Origin: Pilatotrama ljubarskyi
Taxonomy: Eukaryota; Basidiomycota; Agaricomycetes; Polyporales; Polyporaceae
Length of the DNA stretch: 64,000 nucleotides
Assembly (NCBI GenBank): GCA_022385805.1
Contig: MU277722.1
Coordinates: forward strand, 1-64,000
Reading direction: 5' to 3'
Shown here: in pieces, positions 56,629 through 64,000 of the stretch
How positions within the stretch are numbered: the stretch's first letter is position 1
Layout of the letters: every line of letters starts with the position of its first letter
Position numbers and translations under genes: made by a program
The notes under the pieces: model-generated
What the model saw: the letters and a program-made list of their open reading frames with translations, nothing else
The model's database searches: none
Told to the model about the DNA's origin: nothing

Positions 56629-57170
56629 CGTGTGGCGGTATCGAATCAGCGAAGCAGGGATGCTCGGCCGTGGAAGAGACCCTTATAGGATGGCTTCGCA
56701 CCATCGCCTTAGGTGCGTGGCTAAAGGTTGAATGTGGCTTGGGTGCAGCCTCATGGACGCCTGCGCACAGAAGGCACTTCCGATCTGCTATGTGCAAAGA
56801 TCGTTTAGTCACTTCGCCCTTCCTGCTCTTTCCTCTTTCACCCACGTAAGGGCTGGTTTGATGACATCTCCGCCTGACAACTGTCACTGGAGGGCAATGT
56901 ACGATTGCGTCCGATTGGTATAGACTGCGAGGTGGGAGTCCGGCGAGTTGACGGCAGAGGGGAAGCGCTACAAGGTTCCTCGAGCTCTTCGTGGTCCAGC
57001 AGCCTGCAACGAAACGCTCGAAACCACGCGAGGGGAGGATGCCCCCGACGGATGACGTCATCACGAATGCCAAAGGAGGATTATAGCACAGGTGAGAAGT
57101 TCGTACGCACGCACTTGAGAGAACTTCACACATCCACGGCGAACGAACGTGCATGCGTATACCGCTCAAC
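56629..57170. promoter_or_regulatory. divergent spacer, unknown gene / acylphosphatase
   Basis: A 542-bp spacer between divergent starts. A minus-strand open frame crosses it, but it is proline-rich shadow text without splice support. It should contain both promoters. Confidence 0.4.
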
Positions 57171-57567
57171 ATGGCCTACAAGTCCGTTGACTTCCGCGTA
57201 AAGGGCAAGGTTCAGGGCGTCTTCTTCCGCGCGTTCGCCCGAGACAATGCGCAACAACTAGGTGTAGTCGGCTGGGTCAAAAACGACCCGGTAAGTGTAG
57301 CACAGGCAGTATTGTTAGAAGCCCTGCTCACCACTCGGCAGGGGGGAGATGTGATTGGGACTGCGCAGGGCAAGGAAGAGGCGTTGGAGAAATTGTACGT
57401 CTTCACTTGTATCTCCTATGCTGCTGAACCTCTGACAATCCTCCAGCAAAGAAGCATTGCGCAGAGGCCCGCCTCATGCTCAGGTCACTGATGTCGAGTT
57501 CACCAACGAGGCACCACTAGAGAGGCTGCAGTTCCAGGGGTTCGAGAAAGTGCTCAACCGAGCATGA
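57171..57567 (+). CDS. acylphosphatase
   Basis: Three exons joined at two clean introns (GTAAGT...GGCAG and GTACGT...TCCAG) give about 97 residues, the normal size. The signature 'VKGKVQGVFFRAFARDNA' holds the active-site arginine, and 'GVVGWVKNDP' holds the catalytic asparagine. Then come 'GGDVIGTAQGKEEALEKL', 'KEALRRGPPHAQVTDVEF' and 'LERLQFQGFEKV'. It hydrolyses carboxyl-phosphate bonds of acyl phosphates such as 1,3-bisphosphoglycerate in the cytosol. The ATG at 57171 (MAYKS) fits the family. An in-frame ATG at 57153 would add six residues. Confidence 0.94.
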
Positions 57568-58160
57568 CGGAGTCGTGTAGGTGTGCGCGGTGAAGTTTGT
57601 AGGGTGATGATCTAGTAGAACCTATGTCGTTTGCTATGTCCTTCACATACCACACCTTGCATCCAGCAGCATGACAGGGTTTTCCAGAGCAGCATTGAGG
57701 CGTTCTGGGGGCAGTGGATGTCCCATGTACAAGAGTCAAATTCAAGTTGAAGAGGAAGCCTTGGGAGAACTGCGACCACGCAGCCAGCCAATCAGAAGGC
57801 GCGCATATTCCGAATTTAGCGGGATTATGGGCGCCTATGCAATCTCAGGCGTCTGCTTCCACCTCCGCCGTGCCGGCAAAGAGAGCATGATGGCACACGA
57901 GCCTCGACTCTCTCTATCTCAGTTCCTGCACTCTCTCTTCTGTGCTGCCGCGCCACTATCTTGCTATCGCTGAGAAAGCAGCGACCAGTGACCTCCGCGG
58001 CGGTTTGACTCGGTTCAGGGACCCGCAGATACAGACACGAGCGAAACACAGCTAGGGCATCCACGGCTCACGCAGCTAGAAACGGCCGCTTCTGAGCGTT
58101 CTCGGCCCCACTCCTTCACGCCTACGCCCGTCTGGCAGAGTCATATCTGGACCGCTGAGG
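57568..58160. other. intergenic, promoter of the sulfate permease gene
   Basis: About 590 bp without a supported gene. Only short frames are seen. It should include the acylphosphatase terminator and the SulP promoter. Confidence 0.4.
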
Positions 58161-61100
58161 ATGGAGCCGAACGTGCCTGCGGGTGCGGATCACAACACGC
58201 TGAAGCCGTCGCAGGTGCCGTATAACACGCGGACGCTGTCGGGGTACGGCTCTGCAACTTCGAGCCTCCGCGGGATGTATAGCGTCCCTGGAAGTGGTGC
58301 CATGACCCCGAGAACACCGGCCATACCTGCAGACGAAGACGGTGAACGAACTGCGTTGCTGGGGGAGCGAGCGAGAGGGCTGGATGAAGTCGAGGAAGGA
58401 CAGAGACGACCTGCGAAACGTGAGCTCTTCTTCAATTGCGATTGCGCTGTGTATACGGATGGATCTGATGCTGCCTGGACAGGACCGTCAGAACGTCCTC
58501 CACTCTGGCGTAGAAAGTCGACCTGGGCGAAGGTGAGGTACTATGTACCGTCGACCGCCTGGATACCCGAGTATTCACTCTCCCTGTGCGTACATGCAGT
58601 CTACCCTTGCTGTATCCATAGCTGAAGGCACACCCCTCGGACAGGTTTGCTGGTGACTTCCTCGCTGGTATCACCGTCGCGAGCATGTTGATACCACAAT
58701 CTGTCTCGTACGCATCCTCTCTGGCGAAGTTGAGCCCCGTGACAGGCCTCGTAAGTCTTCCCGGTTCGTTCAGGACCGCATAGCGCCAGGCTGATGTAGT
58801 AAGCAGTTCTCCGCCGCTATACCTGGAATCGTGTATGCCCTTCTAGGAACGTCACGACAGCTCAACGTCGCGCCCGAGGCTGCTCTGTCCCTTCTTGTCG
58901 GGCAAGTTGTAGATGAGATTATGCACTCCGATCCGCATAGTCATCCCATAAACCCCGACGCTATCTCGTTGGCGATTTCTACTGTCATCACTTTTCAGGT
59001 TTGTGGCTCGCGTAGGACCAGTGGCGTGCTCCAGGGCTGATTATATGCGCGTACTATAGGTCGGCCTCATCAGCTTCCTGCTTGGTCTGTTCCGTCTGGG
59101 CTTCCTGGACGTGGTGCTTAGCCGCGCGCTTCTCCGAGGTTTCGTCACGGCTGTCGCTGTTGTCATTATGATGTATGCGCTTCCGCTCCCATCTTCCTTC
59201 TGGTTCGTCTGACGTTGGACAGTGAACAACTTATCCCGATGCTCGGGTTGACGAACCTCGAACACGTGCTGCAACCAAAGTCGACGCTCGACAAGCTCGT
59301 CTTCCTCATCGAGAACGCGTTCACGCACGCACACCGCCTCACCACCTTCATCAGCTTCGGGGCACTCGCGGTGCTCGTCGGCATGCGCAGCTTCAAGCGG
59401 GTATGCCGGAAGTATTGGTTCATCTACCGCCTACCAGAGGTGTTCCTTGTCGTCGTCGTCTCCACTTGTAAGCCTGTGCATATAGATGAGCAACCGCGGG
59501 AGACTGACCAGTGACGCAGTCTTGTCGGACAAGTTCGACTGGGACCAAGATGGGGTCGAGATCCTGGGCTCCGTGCCGATCAACACCGGCAGCTCGTTCA
59601 TCCAGTTCCCGCTCCGCAAGATGACGCTGCGCTACCTGCGGCGCACGACCTCCACGGCAGTGTAAGCACACGTCCCGTCCGCCCTGCCTACCCTTATATA
59701 CTGCGCACGGCGCTTAGCGCGAACGCATCTCCAAGCTGATCCTCGAAGGTTGATGTGCTGATTGCCCCCCTCGCGCAGGCTGATCTCCGTCGTCGGCTTC
59801 CTCGATAGCATCGTCGCGGCGAAGCAGAACGCAGGGCGGTTTGGCTACACCATCAGCCCGAATCGCGAGCTCGTCGCGCTCGGCGCAGGAAACATCGTCG
59901 GGTCGTTCATCCCTGGTACACTGCCTGCGTACGGCTCCATCACTAGGTAAGTCTCACGACCGGTCCGAAAGTGCTGTAACTCGGGACCGCTGCTGCTGTG
60001 TGGTAGGACCGATGGCTGATAGTGGCGGGTCTTGATCCCTTGGTGCAGGTCAAAGCTGAACGGAGACCTCGGCGGCCGGACGCAGATGGCGTCGCTCGTG
60101 TGCTCGACGCTCGTTCTGCTCGCGACGTTCTTCCTCCTGCCCTGGCTCTACTACCTCCCGAAATGCGTGCTCGCGTCGATGTGAGTGGCTCAGATTAGGA
60201 AAAGACTCCTTCGAGGGATGTGCCCGCGTCCTGACGGTCTGACTGACTGCCTGTGATCACACACAGCATCTGCCTGATCGTGTTCTCGCTGCTCGGCGAG
60301 CTCCCGCATGACGCCATGTTCTACTGGAAGTGAGTCCTCTCGCGATCTACCCCTGCATTACTGGCGTGAAACGCGAGACCTGGACGGGATTTGCTCACGA
60401 TCGTTGCGTGCTGGATGGCGGCGCTTGCTGTTTAGGATGAAGGCGTGGATCGATCTCGCGCTCATGACGCTCACGTTCGTGCTGACTATCATCTGGAACG
60501 TCGAGATCGGGATTGCAGTCAGCGTCGTCATCTCGCTGCTGCTCGTCGTCCGGCGCTCATCGAGGACTCGCATGACGATTCTGGCAAGTCTTCATCTTCA
60601 GCCTCCACTGGGCAGTTGCAATACTCGGAGGCCAGGTGCTCACTGTGCATGTTGTGCAGGGCCGCATTCCTGGGACGGACAGGTGGAAGCCGATAGACGA
60701 GAACCCAGAGGCAGAGGAAGATGCCTCGGGCGTGCTCATCGTGCGCATCCGGGAAAACCTCGACTTCGGTACGTCAGCACGGTCCAATCCCGATGTCGTG
60801 TCCTGTGTAACGGTGAAGAATGCTAATGCCAATTATTCTGCCTGTCCAGCAAACACCGCACAGCTGAAAGGTAAGGCCACAGACAGCCTCCTGCCTCTTT
60901 AATGCATCAGGACGGGCGCTGATGCCAGACGCTGCGCATTCTTCACCTCACAGAGCGGCTGCGGCGGCTCGAGCTCTACGGGCACGACAAGCATCATCCC
61001 GCCGACGAGCCGCACAGGCACGACGCGAACGTCCTCGTCTTCCATCTCGCGGATGTCGACTCCATCGACGCGTCGTGAGTGTCTCTCCTCTTTCCATCTT

Positions 61101-61497
61101 TGACCGTCGTCGCGCCGTCCGTCCGCGTGTGAAGGCGCGCCGCATGGCTCCCGAGCCTCGGAACATCGCTCATCTTTTGATTGTTCACTGCAGAGCGGTG
61201 CAGATCTTCTACGAGCTGGTGGAGACTTACAAGGTAAGTGTGGTTCATGGTGGTTCGCTCTCGCACTACCATCGCCGCTGACGTGGATGTCCGCCTTGTT
61301 CTCTCTTTATGTCGTAACTTCCGACGTTCATTTGCACCCAGAACCGCGGTGTCGGTCTGTACATCACGCACCTCAAGTCTGGGCCGCGGAGGTCGTTTGA
61401 GAAGGCGGGGATCGTGGACCTATTGGGCGAGGAAGCGTTTTGCAAGGACGTTGCAGCCGCCATGGCCCGCGTCGAGCAGGCGATGAGGCAGCGATGA
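58161..61497 (+). CDS. SulP/SLC26 anion (sulfate) permease with STAS domain
   Basis: About fourteen exons, roughly 800 residues. A cytosolic N-terminus ('LLGERARGLDEVEEGQRRPA') leads to 'STWAKVRYYVPSTAWIPEYS'. The transport core has 'FLAGITVASMLIPQSVSYA', 'KLSPVTGL', 'GIVYALLGTSRQLNVAPEAA', 'GFLDVVLSRALLRGFVTAV', 'ISVVGFLDSIVAAKQNA', 'GAGNIVGSFIPGTLPAYGSI' and 'SKLNGDLGGRTQMAS'. The C-terminal STAS domain begins about 'GVLIVRIRENLDFANTAQLK' and includes 'VFHLADVDSIDAS' and 'GVGLYITHLKSGPRRSFEKA'. By family it is a plasma-membrane sulfate or related anion transporter. The unusually interrupted layout (several exons under 50 nt near 60.3-61.3 kb) is typical of this genome and all frames join. 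Confidence 0.93.
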
Positions 61498-62832
61498 TCG
61501 AGCTCAGAGGCTGCGTTGAAGTGGACGGCGATGGCAGCGACAGATCTATGTGGCGCTAGCTAGGTGGTTCCTGTGAGTGTCGTACGGTAGCGTGGATGTG
61601 TGATATCTTATTTCCCCGCCCAATAGATTTTAGATGAGTCCTGCGGTTTGTTCCAGAATGCTCGGGGGCGTTGGAATGGCACCACAGTATCCGGGCCACT
61701 CACCGGCATCTGCATGAACCGCGCGCAAGCCGAGGGCTTTGATTTGCAGATCGTCCTGGGAGCATTCGCGTGCAGTCTTCCCATCTCTTTCTCAAGACGT
61801 CGGTCGATGCACATCCCCGAGGCCCGTTCTCCACCGACCGGCTAATTCTCCAAACACTGTTGTCCAATCGGTCCGAGCCCCAGCCCTGCAAGGCAATCAG
61901 AATCAACCTTGCTTCATTCCACTGCCAATAGTCGGAGCGTGATCGAGCCTCCGCCAGCGTCATCCGCATCAGCGTGCAGCTGGCAACGAGCAATGTGATG
62001 CCGGGATTCTGTGTACGCATGTCGAGTGGTTGGTGGTTGGTGGGGCCCGCCGACTGTCGTGGCAGTGACATGGCCCACATCAATGCTCTCGTACATTTAT
62101 CCGGGATCGGTATGATGTTAGGGCTCGCGAAGTTGGCGATCACACAGCTAAGGCTGTGGGCGCGGCGGGATGGCAAGATGCAGTTCTGTTGGTACATACA
62201 ATAGTACAGCAGGAGCGAGAGCCCAACTCGGCAGGGGCGAGCAAAGCAGTCCATGCGGAACGTCCATGAGAAAGACGAGCTCGGTTACGTCGAATGCATG
62301 CGATCTGTACAAATTTTCAGCGTAAGGATGCGTTACGGGCTCTAATGTACACATGGCGGCGAGTCCGGTGCAAATAGGGAGGGGTATGGGGCCGAGGTGA
62401 GGGATGTATGAGAAGAGGAAGCGGCCAGCAATGAACGAATAGATCAGAGAGAAGCTGAAGTAACGGCGGGCTGGACACGCGAAATTGACAAAGCGTCGAC
62501 TAGAGGTCGGGTCACGAAGGGTGGTATACTGTAAAAATGCAATAGCGAAAGCGACAAGCGTTGCGACTGTGGTTGTGGTGGTGAGAAACTTCAATGGTGC
62601 GACCGATGCAAGCCTCCAGAGAGGACCGCGCTGATCGAGCGGAAGTGCTTCCCGAGGCTGACACCGCGCTTCGGTAGGTCAGCCTGCCCATGCCCGAGGC
62701 TCGCCGCACGGACGTGCAGTGGCCCAGGGGAGGGAGGGGAATATGCCGATGGCGGTGCCGTCCTCACGGAATGCATGCTCTGGGGGGACGCCATGGCGGA
62801 GCGCTGTGTACACGGCAGCTCTAGTCAGAAAA
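61498..62832. other. spacer with possible remnants of a membrane-protein gene (minus strand)
   Basis: About 1.3 kb without a gene I can support. On the minus strand 62148-62594 is open and starts with a hydrophobic stretch ('VATLVAFAIAFLQYTTL', then 'YFSFSLIYSFIAGRFLFSYI'). A second open piece in the same frame lies at 62679-62876. They may be exons or a relic of a multi-spanning membrane protein, but splice sites joining them are not convincing and no family is recognised. Confidence 0.3.
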
Positions 62833-63960
62833 CTAGCAAGCCATAAGAGGCGTGGACGCTCTCTGGAGACGTACATCGTCCCAACTCGAGTCCGATCGCT
62901 GCAGCGATCCCAACGCGAATCCTGACGCGGCTGGCACAGGGGTCGTCCGGATCGGCACAGGTGGTAGCGGCCTACGTGCGACTCGGCTGGGGCTTGGCGC
63001 CGGGGGAAGGGCGCGACGCTTCTCCGGTAGTGAGGAATAGACGGAGTACGCGTCGAACTCGGGGCTGCTTTCTCCAGTACGTAGCATGCTTAGAGAGACA
63101 GCGCCGCTCCGTGCGGGGTCTTCGGACTCTTGGAAGAAGGTTACGGAGATGAAGGGTGCGTCATGGCGACTCTCGGGGTAGGACGGAGGTGATTGCTCCG
63201 CAGGCGAAGGGGGACCAGGAGGCGAAGAAGGAGCGGTGGACACAGAACCTTTACGTTCGTGGTTTGGGAAGGAAGGAGTCCCGGGTGTGTGGGCGTAGAA
63301 GTCGAAGATGTCGGAAACGGCAGGGGAAGAAGGGGAAGAGATAGCAGACGACGAGGATGAGGAGGAGGACGTAGAGAGCATGTCGGAGAACTGGGGCGGT
63401 GAAGTCGTGACGGGCGGAGCGCTCAGCACGTCAAGGTCAAATATCTCGTCCTCTTCCACGTCGAACGGCACAGGGCTCGCGATAAGACGTAGGCTCGGCG
63501 ACGAAGAGGACGAGGAGGGGGAAGGACTACCACTCTCGACCTCGCTAAATACGATCTCGTCATGCGTAGAGTCCCATTCTGCGGTGAACGTCCATGCCAT
63601 CTCGCGGGACGAGTTTGGGGGTGAAGGTCCGACGACCGGAGAGGTCGGGAGGTTGAGGTGTACACCGCTGAGAAGAGCTACTCTCCGTCGCATTTTCTTG
63701 ACATTAGGCTGCGGCCCCGCGGTGGCCTGTGCATGCGCAGCGTTAGCTCTGAAACAAGCTTGAGGAAGAGATAACACAGGAGCGTGCTTCATTACCTTGC
63801 TTTTGACCGCCGCAGAGCTCTGCCCAGCAGCACTGGGACCGATCACGGAGGACCTCAAGTCCAAGAAACTGGACGACGCTGAGGGCGTCGAGTCCGCAGT
63901 GCGCCAGGCACGGTCCGCTCCAGACGGGACCACGGCAAGCTTTGGTCGCGCAGCGGCCAT
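62833..63960 (-). CDS. Ser/Pro-rich protein of unknown function
   Basis: Open without a stop for 375 codons from 63960. A 69-nt segment near 63.73-63.80 kb has a good donor (GTAATG), branch (GCTAAC) and acceptor (CACAG), and its length is a multiple of three. It is therefore probably an intron hidden in the frame, and the mature protein is about 352 residues. After it comes a basic start 'NVKKMRRRVALLSGVHLNLP', a small conserved-looking core 'MAWTFTAEWDSTHDEIVF', then serine runs and 'VSDIFDFYAHTPGTPSF'. The C-terminus has SH3-ligand-like proline motifs ('RRALPPAP', 'RRPLPPVP'). Mostly disordered, it is possibly a scaffold or signalling protein. No family is recognised. The start lies 40 bp from the window edge, so its promoter is outside. 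Confidence 0.7.
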   Translation of the reverse strand: MAAARPKLAVVPSGADRAWRTADSTPSASSSFLDLRSSVIGPSAAGQSSAAVKSKVMKHAPVLSLPQACFRANAAHAQATAGPQPNVKKMRRRVALLSGVHLNLPTSPVVGPSPPNSSREMAWTFTAEWDSTHDEIVFSEVESGSPSPSSSSSSPSLRLIASPVPFDVEEDEIFDLDVLSAPPVTTSPPQFSDMLSTSSSSSSSSAISSPSSPAVSDIFDFYAHTPGTPSFPNHERKGSVSTAPSSPPGPPSPAEQSPPSYPESRHDAPFISVTFFQESEDPARSGAVSLSMLRTGESSPEFDAYSVYSSLPEKRRALPPAPSPSRVARRPLPPVPIRTTPVPAASGFALGSLQRSDSSWDDVRLQRASTPLMAC

Positions 63961-64000
63961 CTTGTAGGTCGAATCCTGAGTTCCTCGTCGCCCGCGGGTT

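Noticed and set aside
56420..57172. 250-codon minus-strand open frame
   Set aside because: It overlaps the unknown minus-strand gene in another frame and crosses the divergent promoter. The spliced reading with in-phase introns is better supported.

Overview
This window is nuclear DNA of a filamentous basidiomycete, most likely an Agaricomycete. Genes are GC-rich and broken by many short introns, mostly about 40-70 nt, with GTRNGY donors and CTNAC-type branch points. There are no operons, and the F-box-like/LRR proteins carry the 'CKAFSEPALDVLWRRLDDL' type of N-terminus that is common in mushroom-forming fungi. I cannot name the genus from sequence alone.

Layout. (1) 1-6 kb: an HMG-box protein and a DHA2-type MFS exporter, both on the plus strand. 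(2) 6.3-17.4 kb: the giant translational regulator GCN1 on the minus strand, divergent from a geranylgeranyl-diphosphate synthase. (3) 17.4-21.6 kb: a gene-poor stretch hiding one small four-exon Cys-rich gene. (4) 21.6-26.3 kb: a 3-hydroxyacyl-CoA dehydrogenase and a peroxisomal-type nucleotide carrier arranged head to head, then a TATA-led but frame-broken gene relic. (5) 26.3-43.3 kb: an F-box/LRR cluster of six copies on both strands, two intact and four broken, with the conserved helicase gene CHL1 in its middle. (6) 43.8-51 kb: an SLD7-like replication factor, two tandem cyclase/kynurenine-formamidase-type enzymes, and ER glucosidase II alpha. (7) 51-56.6 kb: an acidic unknown protein, a seventh F-box copy split by a 0.9-kb insertion with a target-site duplication, and an unrecognised minus-strand gene. 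(8) 57-64 kb: acylphosphatase, a SulP/SLC26 sulfate permease with a STAS domain, and a proline/serine-rich unknown protein.

The housekeeping genes (GCN1, CHL1, glucosidase II, GGPP synthase, SulP) read through cleanly once introns are removed, so the sequence quality looks good. Against that background the stops, frameshifts, truncation and insertion in five of seven F-box paralogs look like real decay of a birth-and-death family. The most striking item is the insertion in the 52.6-55.5 kb F-box copy. It is flanked by a 10-bp direct repeat, and because that repeat supplies GT and the element end supplies AG, the whole insert has the form of a 926-nt intron whose removal would restore the reading frame exactly. 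The helicase gene has a comparable oddity: a 518-nt intron containing a long hairpin, placed inside the Walker A motif.
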